A DNA stretch of 24,928 nucleotides. It comes from JACCYJ01 sp038198775. GTDB lineage: Bacteria > Actinomycetota > Actinomycetes > Propionibacteriales > Nocardioidaceae. The stretch is taken from the NCBI GenBank assembly GCA_038198775.1, contig JBBPZV010000041.1:1-24928 (forward strand), given 5' to 3'. A model generated the notes under the pieces. The model saw only the letters and a program-made list of their open reading frames with translations, had not been told where the DNA came from and did not search any database. Made by a program: the position numbers and the translations under genes. Each line of letters starts with the position of its first letter. Position 1 is the first letter of the stretch. Below, one piece after another: positions 13,908 to 21,110 of the stretch.

Positions 13908-15560
13908 GTGAGCGTGACCGCCGAGCGCTCGGTCGCGCTCACCCCCACGGCGGCCGGCCGAGCCCGGCCGACGGTGCGGGACCGCTTCGTGCCACCGCCG
14001 TCCCCGCGGCTGGCCGGGTGGCTGGGACCGCTGGGCGTGACCCTGCTGGCGTTCGGGATCCGGGTCTGGCACCTGGGAACGCCGCACGCGGTCCTCTTCG
14101 ACGAGACCTACTACGCCAAGGACGCGTACTCGCTGCTGAAGTACGGCTACGTCCGGGAGTTCACCGACGCGGCCAACCGCAAGATCCTCGCCGGCAACCT
14201 GCAAGGGATCTTCAAACCCGACGTCACCGAGATCGTCCACCCCGACGGGGGCAAGTGGCTGATCGCGCTCGGCGAGAGGGCCTTCGGACTGGACCCGTTC
14301 GGCTGGCGCATCTCGGCAGCGGTGGTGGGCGCGCTCACCGTGCTCGTGCTGGCCCGGCTGGTGCGCCGGCTCACCGGCTCGACGCTGCTCGGCTGCGTTG
14401 CGGCGCTGCTGCTGGCCTTCGACGGCCTGCACTTCGTGATGTCCCGGCTGGCGCTGCTCGACGTCTTCTTGGCATTCTGGCTGGTCTGCGCGACCGCCTG
14501 CCTGGTCGCCGATAGGGACTGGGCCCGGGCCCGGCTCGCGGCCGACCATCCGGTGAGCGCTGACATCCGCGGCTTCGGACCCGTACGAGGACTGCTGTGG
14601 CGTCCATGGCGGGTCGGCGCCGGGGTCTGCTTCGGGCTGGCCTGCGGCACCAAGTGGTCCGGCGTCTACGTGCTCGCGGTGTTCGGCCTGCTCGCCTGGG
14701 TGTGGGATGCCGGCGCCCGCCGGGCCATCGGGGTGCGCGCTGCGTGGGCCAAGTCGCTGCTCGTCGACGCCGCTCCGGCGCTGGTCACGATCGTTGGTGT
14801 CGCGCTGGTGGCATACCTCGCGACGTGGACCGGCTGGTTGATCCACCACCAGGCGTACGAGCAGCGCTTCGGGCACGGCTACGGCGACATCGCACCCTGG
14901 GGGTCCTACCTCGACTCGCCCGCGCACGGGTTCTTCGGCGAGGCGGTGCAGGCGCTGCGATCACTGTGGCACTACCACGCCATGGTCTACGACTTCCACA
15001 CCGGCAGCTACCTCGCCAAGCAGACCCATCCGTACCAGTCCCACCCGCTCGGGTGGCTGACGCTGAACCGACCGGTGGGCATCGACGCCCAGCTGGACAT
15101 CAAGCCGGGGCAGGACGGCTGCGACGCTGCCCGCAGCTCCACCTGCCTGCGCCAGGTGCTCGCGCTCGGCAACCCGGTGCTGTGGTGGGGCGGCGTGGCG
15201 GCGCTGGTCTGCTGCGTGTGGTACTGGCTGGCCCGGCGGGACTGGCGGTTCGCCATCCCGCTGCTCGGGGTCGCCGCCACGTGGCTGCCGTGGTTCCGCT
15301 ACGACGACCGGCCGATCTTCTCCTTCTACGCGGTCGCGCTGGTCCCGTACACGGTCATCGGCGTGACGCTGGTCCTGGGCAAGCTGATCGGTCCCGCCCG
15401 GGAGGGCTGGTCGACCCGGCGTAGCGTCGGCACCACGGTTGCGGTGGCGTTCGTCGCCGCCGAGTTGGTGTGCTTCGCCTACTTCTACCCGATCTGGGCC
15501 GACTCGCTGATCCCTCGCGGGGTCTGGCAGCAGCACATGTGGCTGCCGGGGTGGGTGTGA
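13908..15560 (+). CDS. pmt: dolichyl-phosphate-mannose-protein mannosyltransferase (actinobacterial Pmt)
   Basis: Polytopic membrane GT-C enzyme that transfers mannose from polyprenyl-phosphate-mannose to Ser/Thr of Sec-exported proteins. The 550-residue product has the catalytic acidic pair in VLFDETYYAKDAY (D65-E66) in the first extracellular loop, ALLLAFDGLHFVMSRLALLDVFLAF, TKWSGVY, and about ten further hydrophobic segments. It ends in MWLPGWV, as the family usually does. Start: GTG (VSVTAERSVAL), 7 nt after a TACCAT -10; the long upstream open frame is antisense to rsmI. The gene is divergent from rsmI as in M. tuberculosis Rv1002c. Its last 76 bp overlap the convergent hydrolase. Confidence 0.95.
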   Translation: MSVTAERSVALTPTAAGRARPTVRDRFVPPPSPRLAGWLGPLGVTLLAFGIRVWHLGTPHAVLFDETYYAKDAYSLLKYGYVREFTDAANRKILAGNLQGIFKPDVTEIVHPDGGKWLIALGERAFGLDPFGWRISAAVVGALTVLVLARLVRRLTGSTLLGCVAALLLAFDGLHFVMSRLALLDVFLAFWLVCATACLVADRDWARARLAADHPVSADIRGFGPVRGLLWRPWRVGAGVCFGLACGTKWSGVYVLAVFGLLAWVWDAGARRAIGVRAAWAKSLLVDAAPALVTIVGVALVAYLATWTGWLIHHQAYEQRFGHGYGDIAPWGSYLDSPAHGFFGEAVQALRSLWHYHAMVYDFHTGSYLAKQTHPYQSHPLGWLTLNRPVGIDAQLDIKPGQDGCDAARSSTCLRQVLALGNPVLWWGGVAALVCCVWYWLARRDWRFAIPLLGVAATWLPWFRYDDRPIFSFYAVALVPYTVIGVTLVLGKLIGPAREGWSTRRSVGTTVAVAFVAAELVCFAYFYPIWADSLIPRGVWQQHMWLPGWV

Positions 15561-16276
15561 GCTGGCCCGACCCGCGGCTTGAAGGCGCCGCGGTCGGTCG
15601 CGAGCCAGTTGAGGACGGTCTCCACGAACGCGTCGGGCTCGGACTCGTGAACGTCGTGTCCGACGGGGATGGTGACCAGGGTGCAGTCCGGCACAAGCCC
15701 TGCGACGTCGGCCAACAGGTCCTGTGGAATGTGACTCGTCGGGCCGCCGCCGACGAGCAGGGTTGGCGCCGTGATCTCGGCCAGGTGCTTCCACCACCGC
15801 AACGACGGGTCGTTGACCGCCTCGACGATTGCGGGCACGGCGGCCCAGTCGAACGGGAGCTCTCCTGCAGGGCGCGCTGGTAAGGGTCGCTCACGAGGGA
15901 ACGGCGGCGGTGCGTCCTCCACCACCAGCCCGACGATGCGGCCGGGTTGGGCTTGCGCCACCAGGTACGCGACGGTGCCGCCCATCGAGTGCCCGACCAG
16001 GACGAGATCTTGCAGGCCAAGGGCGTCCAGGACGCCGAGCACGTCATCTCGCATGAGCGTGAACGAGTACGTTCCGGGCCAGGTGCTCGCGCCGTGCCCA
16101 CGCAGGTCGAGCGCCACGACCCGGAACCGCGTCGCGAACCGTGCTGCCACCTCGTTCCAGGTTGCCGCCTTCTCGCCCAGAGCGTGGAGCAGCACGATCG
16201 CGGGCGCGCCGGGGTCACCAGACACTTGGCACCTGATGACGATCCCGTCCGCCAGATGCACGTCTCGAACCTCCAC
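15485..16276 (-). CDS. alpha/beta-fold hydrolase
   Basis: Esterase/lipase-like hydrolase of unknown substrate, 263 residues. The fold is recognisable: oxyanion strand IVLLHALGEKAATW (27-40), ALDLRGHGAS, nucleophile elbow GHSMGG (S97) and the catalytic His in IPVGHDVHESEPDAF (H207). The acid after strand 6 is not obvious: the usual Asp position reads GGGPTSHIP, and D121 in VVEDAPPP may serve. The start is the GTG giving VEVRDVHLADGI; another GTG lies three codons upstream. The last 25 codons are antisense to the end of pmt and look like low-conservation tail, including CCC near the end. Confidence 0.9.
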   Translation of the reverse strand: MEVRDVHLADGIVIRCQVSGDPGAPAIVLLHALGEKAATWNEVAARFATRFRVVALDLRGHGASTWPGTYSFTLMRDDVLGVLDALGLQDLVLVGHSMGGTVAYLVAQAQPGRIVGLVVEDAPPPFPRERPLPARPAGELPFDWAAVPAIVEAVNDPSLRWWKHLAEITAPTLLVGGGPTSHIPQDLLADVAGLVPDCTLVTIPVGHDVHESEPDAFVETVLNWLATDRGAFKPRVGPAHTHPGSHMCCCQTPRGISESAQIG

Positions 16277-16389
16277 GCATCGCACGGTATGTCCACACCC
16301 GGTCCCAGCGGTAACGGGCACCTTCCGCCTTGGGGCGGCGCAACGTCCCGCACGCGGATCCTCAACCGGGCCCGGCCGGGCACTTCTCC

Positions 16390-16794
16390 TCAGGGGTCGC
16401 TGAGCCAGGGATCGATCAAGTCCAGATCCAGAAGACTGAAGTCGTCGGTGTTCTGGGTGGCGAGGGTCGCCCGACGACACCTGCAGATCGCCGCGATCTG
16501 GGCATCGACGCCGGAGATCGGCGCTCCGGCCTGTTCACGCCCGACGACGATGTCGACGTACTGGTCGGCCGCGGCGGCGTCGAAAGGCAGGACACGGTCC
16601 GCGAACACGTCGTCCGCAACATCAGACAGGAGGGTCCGTCGACGTCCCGCCGGAAGGCATGCGATACCGAATCTCACCTCGGCCAGCGTCACCGAGGTCG
16701 TGTAGACGGTGGCAGGTGGGACCTCGCTCACCCAGTCTTGGACCCGCATGTCCGGTGCCAGCCTCATCAGTTCAGAAATGACGTTGGTGTCCAA
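16390..16794 (-). CDS. vapC: VapC/FitB-type PIN-domain toxin, orphan, start codon uncertain
   Basis: PIN-domain ribonuclease toxin of 134 residues. The acidic active-site set is complete: D2 and E8 in DTNVISEL, E39 in TLAEVRFG, D97 in SGVDAQIAAI and D117/D118 in ATQNTDDF; GIACLPAGRRRTLL is typical of the FitB-like group. Family members usually start MxVLDTN; here the codons before LDTN read GTC AAC GTC, so the only canonical start is the TTG itself. No antitoxin gene lies upstream: about 30 bp away begins IS21-type end sequence. An insertion or deletion has probably removed vapB and the promoter. Whether it is expressed is doubtful. Confidence 0.85.
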   Translation of the reverse strand: MDTNVISELMRLAPDMRVQDWVSEVPPATVYTTSVTLAEVRFGIACLPAGRRRTLLSDVADDVFADRVLPFDAAAADQYVDIVVGREQAGAPISGVDAQIAAICRCRRATLATQNTDDFSLLDLDLIDPWLSDP

Positions 16795-16825
16795 GACGTT
16801 GACGCCGAGCGGTGTGGCCGGGCCA

Positions 16826-16925
16826 GTTGAAAATTGACCCCCTGGTGTTCAGGTTCCCTCGGTGGTCGACCCCTGTGGTCCTGTCAGTCTGATCTGGCCC
16901 CGCTGTGACGGTCTGATTTGGCCCC
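16826..16925. repeat. IS21-type terminal direct repeats
   Basis: Two 15-bp direct repeats, GTCTGATCTGGCCCC (16887-16901) and GTCTGATTTGGCCCC (16911-16925), differ at one base and start 24 bp apart. A further AT-rich motif GTTGAAAATTGACCCC stands at 16826-16841. Spaced repeats of this kind are the usual multiple terminal repeats of IS21-family ends. This is the right-end remnant of the element whose istB piece lies at 17751-17993. Confidence 0.65.
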
Positions 16926-16939
16926 ACCTCCGAGAAGCC

Positions 16940-17420
16940 CGGGCCTTGACGATGAGCGCCTTGAGCTGGCCGATGGCCTTGGTGCGAGCCACGACGGCGC
17001 CTTGGCGGGCGGCGAGCATGACCCGCATCGCCTCACGGTCACCGCGAGCGCGAGGGGCAGCCAGGTGATCACGAGTGAGCGCTTCGCGAGCGGCGCGGAC
17101 GGCGTCGAGGTCGTCGGTCTTGGCGCCGTTGCGTCGGGCCGGGCGTGCAGGGCGGTCGATCTCGACGACCCACTCACCGCGCTCGAGCAGGTGCGTGTCA
17201 GTCCGGAGCCGAAGCTGCCGGTGCCTTCAATCGCCCAGACACGTCGTCTCGGCGCGTGTTCGTCGGCGAACGCGACGACGCGGCGGTAGCCCATCGCATC
17301 GGTCGAACACTGGTGATGGGCGAGCACGGCGCCAGCCGCGGTGAGCACCGCAGCGGTGTTGGTGTCGCGATGAGTGTCGACGCCGATGACGTTGTCGACT
17401 TGGCCTGCCAGCATGGACAT
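16940..17420 (-). pseudogene. IS110-family transposase, N-terminal fragment with a frameshift
   Basis: The start MSMLAGQVDNVIGVDTHRDT follows an AAGGAG 6 nt before ATG. The first frame continues through GYRRVVAFADEHAPRR and WAIEGTGSFGSGLT. Near 17190-17197 the reading frame shifts by one base and goes on as HLLERGEWVVEIDRPARPAR, GAKTDDLDAVRAAREAL and KAIGQLKALIVKA. These are the DEDD RuvC-like domain residues of IS110 enzymes (D in VDTH, E in IEGTG, D in KTDDLD). After about 160 residues the protein runs into IS21-type end sequence, so the C-terminal domain with the catalytic serine is missing. Certainly inactive. Confidence 0.9.
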
Positions 17421-17750
17421 GCGGTTCTCCTTCGGTGGAGCCGATAGGTGTCGGCGCCGGCCTGGATACGGTCGGTGCGGGGCAGGACTGTGATGAGGCA
17501 CGACCCGCGGGTCGGCCAGGCTCCTGATCAGGCCAGCGATTCGGTGGGCCGGACACAAGGTGACCGCAGCAGACAAGTCGTAGGCCGGACTGCGTGTGCG
17601 GACCGGCCGGACGCAACGATCCCTGCGGCGACAAACCCGAGGTGTTCTCGCACCGCGCCATACGCGATGTCGGGTGGAGGTCAGCCCGGTCGATCATCCA
17701 TCCTGCACCGGCGGTGCTCCTGGCTTGAGCCACCAGATGCAAGTCTCACA
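17421..17750 (-). mobile_element. IS110 left-end non-coding region, candidate bridge-RNA remnant
   Basis: These 330 bp lie between the break in istB and the IS110 transposase ATG and hold no convincing gene. IS110-group elements carry a long non-coding left end that encodes the bridge RNA guiding recombination. Local palindromes are visible: GCACCG-C-CGGTGC and TGGCT-ca-AGCCA near the outer end (17704-17732), and CCTGATCAGG near 17523-17532. Assignment as bridge-RNA DNA rests on position relative to the transposase, not on a recognised covariance model. Confidence 0.45.
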
Positions 17751-17993
17751 GTGAGTCTTGCCGGTGCCTGGTGGGCCGAGGAAGACGACGTTCTCCCTCG
17801 CGATCACGAAGTCCAGCGTCCCGAGGTGGGCGACCAGGTCGCGTTCGAGGCCGCGGGCGTGGTTGCAGTCGAACTCCTCCAGGGACTTGCGGGCCGGGAA
17901 CCGTGCGGCCCGGATCCGGCCCTCGCCGCCGTGGGACTCCCGGGCGGAGACCTCACGTTGCAGGCAGGCGACGAGGAACTCATCGTGCGTCCA
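17751..17993 (-). pseudogene. istB helper ATPase fragment of an IS21-family element
   Basis: The 81 codons from WTHDEFLVACLQ through RIRAARFPARKSLEEF to VVFLGPPGTGKTH match the central part of actinobacterial IstB proteins, including the Walker A GPPGTGKT. The first 30-40 residues and everything after the Walker A are missing. On its upstream side it is fused to the 3' end of the toxin gene: the two overlap by 14 bp in different frames. On the downstream side the sequence departs from IstB exactly after KTH, where the IS110 left end begins. Confidence 0.9.
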
Positions 17994-18242
17994 GGACTCC
18001 GTCCGGGCGCGTTTCCAAGTACTGCTTGCGGGCGGGCATGGCGTGGATGACCATCTCGTCGCCGCTCGCGAAGACCAGTACGACGTTCTCCAGCAATCGC
18101 GCGGTGGTGTCGAACCCGAGTCGCAGTTCCCGATCGGGCGGGCCGTCTTCGTCGAGCGGTTCGATCCAGAGCGACCACTCAGCCGCCTGAATGGCGTCCT
18201 CGGCCGAGACGCCATGCTTGAGGCGTCTGGGTGAACTTTCAC
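17980..18242 (-). pseudogene. type II toxin gene broken by a one-base deletion
   Basis: A GTG start overlaps the antitoxin stop (GTGA) and encodes VKVHPDA, then the frame is lost. In the next frame the sequence continues as KHGVSAEDAIQAAEWSLWIE, PLDEDGPPDRELRLGFDTTA, RLLENVVLVFASGDEMVIHA, MPARKQYLETRPDG and stops at 17980. This has the size and look of the small actinobacterial toxins paired with ribbon-helix-helix antitoxins (RLLE..VLVF..G.E.VIHAM.AR..Y). Adding a single C to the CC at 18222-18223 restores one frame, VKVHPDALKHGVSAED. The 3' end merges with the istB fragment just past the conserved core. The family name is uncertain (BrnT-like is one possibility). Confidence 0.8.
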
Positions 18243-18472
18243 GCCCCGAGATGGTCCAATGCAGCGCGGATGGCTTCGGACCTGCTCATGTCGTTCTTGG
18301 CTGCGGCCGCATCAAGGGAGTCCAGCTCTTCGGCGGTGAGTCGGACTGCAACTACCTGCATCGGCTCCGCTCCGCGGCCCGGACGACCTCGTCCGCGCTG
18401 CTTCAGCTCGTCGACGTCGTAGCCGACTTCCGCCTCGTCTGCCCAGTCTCGGATCTGCTCTTCAGTCACCAC
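18239..18472 (-). CDS. ribbon-helix-helix antitoxin
   Basis: A 77-residue protein with an acidic N-terminal part (MVTEEQIRDWADEAEVGYD) and, after a GRGRPGRG linker, a ribbon-helix-helix region, VVAVRLTAEELDSLDAAAAK then NDMSRSEAIRAALDHLGA. It would neutralise the downstream toxin and repress its own promoter. Start: tandem GTG codons, the first at 18472. A -10 (TACGAT) 6 nt upstream suggests a leaderless transcript. The stop overlaps the toxin start by 3 bp, the common coupling in such pairs. Unlike its toxin partner it appears intact. Confidence 0.85.
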   Translation of the reverse strand: MVTEEQIRDWADEAEVGYDVDELKQRGRGRPGRGAEPMQVVAVRLTAEELDSLDAAAAKNDMSRSEAIRAALDHLGA

Positions 18473-18478
18473 ATGCTT

Positions 18479-18484
18479 ATCGTA
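18479..18484 (-). promoter_or_regulatory. -10 element of the antitoxin-toxin operon
   Basis: On the minus strand TACGAT matches TANNNT and lies 6 nt before the first GTG of the antitoxin, so initiation would fall at the start codon. No good -35 is seen at the expected place. Confidence 0.4.
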
Positions 18485-18638
18485 TGACGAAAATTGAGGG
18501 GTGCTCCAGAGTCGACGATCCGCTTGCGGCTATCGGGTGGTCTCGGACATCCAGCCATTCCATGATCGTCCGTCTGTCGACACCGTCGCCGGAGAAGGTC
18601 TCTGCGGGCAGCAACTTGTACCCAGTCTGCGCCGGGGT

Positions 18639-19385
18639 TCAGGCTACGAGCAGGCGAAGGCCAAGCTCCGCTGCATCGAGAGCGACGAGGTCGCGGTTGC
18701 GTTCGGCCCACCGGCCTGAGACAAGGTCGTCGTGGAGGCTGCGCACTGCCCGCTGCTCGGCATCCGGCCCCACCCTCGCCCACACCGATACTCCTCGACG
18801 AACATGGTCGTCAAGGTATGCCTCGGGCCGGCGCCAGTAGGCCTCGAAGAAGCCGTCAGCGCAGTCCCACGGAATGAGCACCGGCTCCATGCGGGCTCCG
18901 ACCGCGCGGGCCTGCTCGGTCAGCGAAGGCCGGCCGGCGCTTAGGTCAGCCACCTCAGGCAGGTAGTCGCGAGCAAGCCAGAACCGACGACGCCATCCGG
19001 TGTCGCTGGAGTCGTGCGTGAAGACCACCATGCGGCGAGCCACGCGCCGCATCTCGCGCAGGCCCGCGATCGGGTCATGCCAGTGATGAACGGTGCTCAC
19101 AGCCATCGCAGCGTCGAAGGACTGGTCCTCGAACGGAAGGCTCTCCGCGACGGCGGCCACGCACGGCGCTGTGCCTGCGGGACGCTGCGCGCGCATGAGC
19201 GCCGACGGTTCCACCGCGGTTACGTCAAGGCCGGGGGGTTCGTAGGAGCCGGTGCCAGCTCCGACGTTCAATACCGTCCGGGCATCGCCGAGCGCAGCCC
19301 AGATCCTCGCGGCGACCCGCGGCTCGGTGCGCCGCGTCAACGGGTATGCGGCTCCGATGGTGTCGTACAGCTGCGCGCTGGGCAT
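18639..19385 (-). CDS. class I SAM-dependent methyltransferase
   Basis: A 248-residue methyltransferase of the UbiE/Methyltransf_11 kind with unknown substrate. It shows motif I VLNVGAGTGSYEP (38-50), the ribose-binding acid in VTAVEPS (E59), AESLPFEDQSFDAAMAV and STVHHWHDPIAGLREMRRV. The C-terminal half has no hint of specificity. The ATG giving MPSAQLYDTIGAAY was chosen; GGGAG lies about 10 nt upstream. The long upstream frame runs through the tRNA-Ala and is not coding. It sits between the toxin-antitoxin pair and the tRNA-Ala at the edge of the accessory block and may have come with it. About 165 bp between it and the antitoxin hold only a short uninterpretable open frame. Confidence 0.88.
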   Translation of the reverse strand: MPSAQLYDTIGAAYPLTRRTEPRVAARIWAALGDARTVLNVGAGTGSYEPPGLDVTAVEPSALMRAQRPAGTAPCVAAVAESLPFEDQSFDAAMAVSTVHHWHDPIAGLREMRRVARRMVVFTHDSSDTGWRRRFWLARDYLPEVADLSAGRPSLTEQARAVGARMEPVLIPWDCADGFFEAYWRRPEAYLDDHVRRGVSVWARVGPDAEQRAVRSLHDDLVSGRWAERNRDLVALDAAELGLRLLVA

Positions 19386-19500
19386 GTCGCTGACTCCCTG
19401 GCCGTCGGTCGCCTCCCGCAGCCGGTGAAGATGAACCAGTCTCGGGCGGAGGCTTCCCGACCAGCTCTGGCAGCACGGCGTTCGAGATACGAAACACTCG

Positions 19501-19574
19501 TGGAGCTGAGGGGATTTGAACCCCTGACCCCCTCGATGCGAACGAGGTGCGCTACCGGACTGCGCCACAGCCCC
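19501..19574 (-). tRNA. tRNA-Ala (anticodon CGC)
   Basis: The 74-nt cloverleaf has acceptor stem GGGGCTG/CAGCTCC with the G3-U70 wobble pair that identifies alanine tRNAs, D-arm GCGC/GCGC, anticodon stem CCTCG/CGAGG with loop TTCGCAT (anticodon CGC), and T-arm AGGGG-TTCAAAT-CCCCT. Discriminator is A and no CCA is encoded. It borders the accessory block, but no duplicate of its 3' end is visible nearby. Confidence 0.96.
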
Positions 19575-19602
19575 TTGCCGGCGAGTCAGGATACAACGCG
19601 GT

Positions 19603-20412
19603 TCAGGAGCCGACGGCGCGCTGCGGCTCGGCTGCCGGTTCCTCGCTCGGCGGAGGCGTGCCTGCTGGCTCGCCCGGCAAGTGATCTGAGGTCGAGGTGC
19701 CCGGTTCGCCGAGCTCGACGGTGCGGACGGTGCGCGCGGCCGGTGGCTTCGAGACGTACGTGGGCAGGTTGACCGACACCGGATCCCACAGCGAGCTGCC
19801 GTCGTTGGCCCGCAGCGGCATCGCCACCGCGCTGGCCTCCGCGAGCGCTGCCGCCGCTGACTCCGAGAGCACGATCGTCGGCTCGTCGTCCGGGGGGTCT
19901 CCGGCGCTGTCCGGCTGGGCGGCGGGCTCCACGGCAGCAGCCGGCCACGACGGCGCCGCGGTCGCACCGTGGTGCTCCCACGTGGCCTCGTCCTCGCGGC
20001 GGACCTCCCGCCGGCACACCGCCAGGAAGCCGACGACGACGACGAGCGGGACCAGCGCCGCCCACAACGGCAGGGCCGAGAAGACCGCGACGAGCAGCCC
20101 GAGCGCCGTCAGCCCGAGCAGCACCAGCAGGGTCCGCCGCCGCCGCCTCGCGGCCGCCCGGGCGGCCGCCCGCGACGGCCGGACCGCCGTGGCACCGCTT
20201 GGTACGGCCGCAGCGGGCTGGTCAGCGAGCCCACGGGGGGCGGCCAGCGTCGCCGGCTCGCGGCCGTCGCGGCGACCGAGGACACGCATGGCGGTCGAGA
20301 ACTTCTCGACGGAACGAGCGCGCGACGCCTCGTCGTAGCGCCGCAGCGCCCACGGCAGCAAGAACGCGGCCCACACGACGACGATCGCACCGTAGATCAG
20401 CCCGGTACCCAC
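19603..20412 (-). CDS. sepX: divisome membrane protein SepX/GlpR
   Basis: Membrane protein that in Streptomyces (SepX) stabilises division septa and in Corynebacterium (GlpR) is the receptor of the gephyrin-like protein Glp. The 269-residue product has an N-terminal helix (LIYGAIVVVWAAFLLPWAL, 5-23), a basic segment with RYDEASRARSVEKFSTAMRV (25-44), two further helices (94-111, 114-133) and a C-terminal region with the conserved LWDPVSVNLPTYVSKPPAAR (209-227). GTG start. Its family role fits the presence of glp/moeA 1.7 kb upstream on the same strand. The C-terminal 40 residues are Pro/Glu-rich and probably disordered. Confidence 0.9.
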   Translation of the reverse strand: MGTGLIYGAIVVVWAAFLLPWALRRYDEASRARSVEKFSTAMRVLGRRDGREPATLAAPRGLADQPAAAVPSGATAVRPSRAAARAAARRRRRTLLVLLGLTALGLLVAVFSALPLWAALVPLVVVVGFLAVCRREVRREDEATWEHHGATAAPSWPAAAVEPAAQPDSAGDPPDDEPTIVLSESAAAALAEASAVAMPLRANDGSSLWDPVSVNLPTYVSKPPAARTVRTVELGEPGTSTSDHLPGEPAGTPPPSEEPAAEPQRAVGS

Positions 20413-20526
20413 AGCCGGAACGTTAGGCGCTCGGCGACGCGCTGATACGGCAGGGACGCGGTGTGTCGGCTGAGAATTGTGAGGCTGGTGTGACTCGAGT
20501 GGCTGGTCGCCGCGATCCGGCGCGCC

Positions 20527-21096
20527 TCAGCCCTGAACTCGGCGCAGCAACCCTCCTGGCACCTCCTCGGCGGTCAGCCCGAACAGCACGTGATCACGCC
20601 ATTGGCCGTCGATGTGCAGGTAGCGCGGCGCCTCCCCCTCGCGGCGGAAGCCCAGCTTCTCGACGACCCGCAGGCTGGCGGTGTTCTCCGGGCGCACCGC
20701 GATCTCGATGCGGTGCAGCCCCGCCGCGCCGATGCAGTGGTCCACCGCAAGCGCGACGGCGATCGGGGTGATGCCCTGGCCGGCATACCGGCGGTCGATC
20801 CAGTAGCCGACGTTGGCCCATCGGGCCGACCCCCAGGTGATGCCGTTGATCGTGACCTGCCCGACCAGCCGATCGTCGACGGTCGTCACGAACGGCATGC
20901 TCACCCCGCGTCGGGCTTGGCGGCGCATGTCGCGGGCCATCGCGGCGAACGCGCCCTCCGGCGGCGGTGAGCCGGGAGGGAGGGTCGCCTCCCACGGCCG
21001 CAGCCAGTCGGCGTTTCGCGCCCGGACCTCGCGCCAGCTCCGGGCGTCGCGGGTACGGATGGGGCGCAGGCTGACCCGGTCATGTGAGAGAACCAC
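20527..21096 (-). CDS. rimJ: RimJ/RimL-type GNAT N-acetyltransferase
   Basis: Acetyl-CoA-dependent N-acetyltransferase, 189 residues; family members acetylate N-termini of ribosomal proteins such as S5. Visible are the N-terminal VSLRPIRTRDARSW, the core beta strand with VGYWIDRRYAGQGI, then the helix AVALAVDHCIGAAGLHRIEI and AVRPENTASLRVVEKLGFRR, typical of the GNAT acetyl-CoA site. GTG start. It lies between mog and sepX, the same neighbourhood as Rv0995 in M. tuberculosis. Substrate is inferred from family only. Confidence 0.92.
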   Translation of the reverse strand: MVLSHDRVSLRPIRTRDARSWREVRARNADWLRPWEATLPPGSPPPEGAFAAMARDMRRQARRGVSMPFVTTVDDRLVGQVTINGITWGSARWANVGYWIDRRYAGQGITPIAVALAVDHCIGAAGLHRIEIAVRPENTASLRVVEKLGFRREGEAPRYLHIDGQWRDHVLFGLTAEEVPGGLLRRVQG

Positions 21097-21110
21097 CGGC
21101 CATCCCCGGC

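Larger units (their letters stand above)
16820..17993. mobile_element. nested insertion-sequence remnants (IS21-type and IS110-type)
   Basis: Reading the minus strand from right to left, an istB fragment (17993-17751) is cut after the Walker A motif by an IS110-type left end (17750-17421). That leads into a frameshifted IS110 transposase N-terminus (17420-16940), which is itself cut and followed by IS21-type end repeats (16925-16826). The simplest history is IS110 insertion into istB of an IS21-like element, followed by deletions that removed istA, the 3' part of istB and the 3' part of the IS110. No intact transposase remains. Confidence 0.8.

Noticed and set aside
17448..18050. Plus-strand open frame across the IS110 left end and istB fragment
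   Set aside because: No similarity to known families; it is antisense to the IstB segment and crosses the IS junction.
18473..18638. Short minus-strand frame with the segment RRTIMEWLDVRDHP upstream of the antitoxin
   Set aside because: Roughly 50 codons between stops, no start with a ribosome-binding site and no recognisable family; could be a remnant but not supportable.
19501..19574. tRNA-Ala as attachment site of an integrated element
   Set aside because: No direct repeat of the tRNA 3' end is seen on the left side of the accessory block and no integrase gene is present.
18639..19967. Extended methyltransferase of 442 codons
   Set aside because: The upstream part translates through the tRNA-Ala and antisense of sepX; the conserved domain starts at the ATG ending at 19385.
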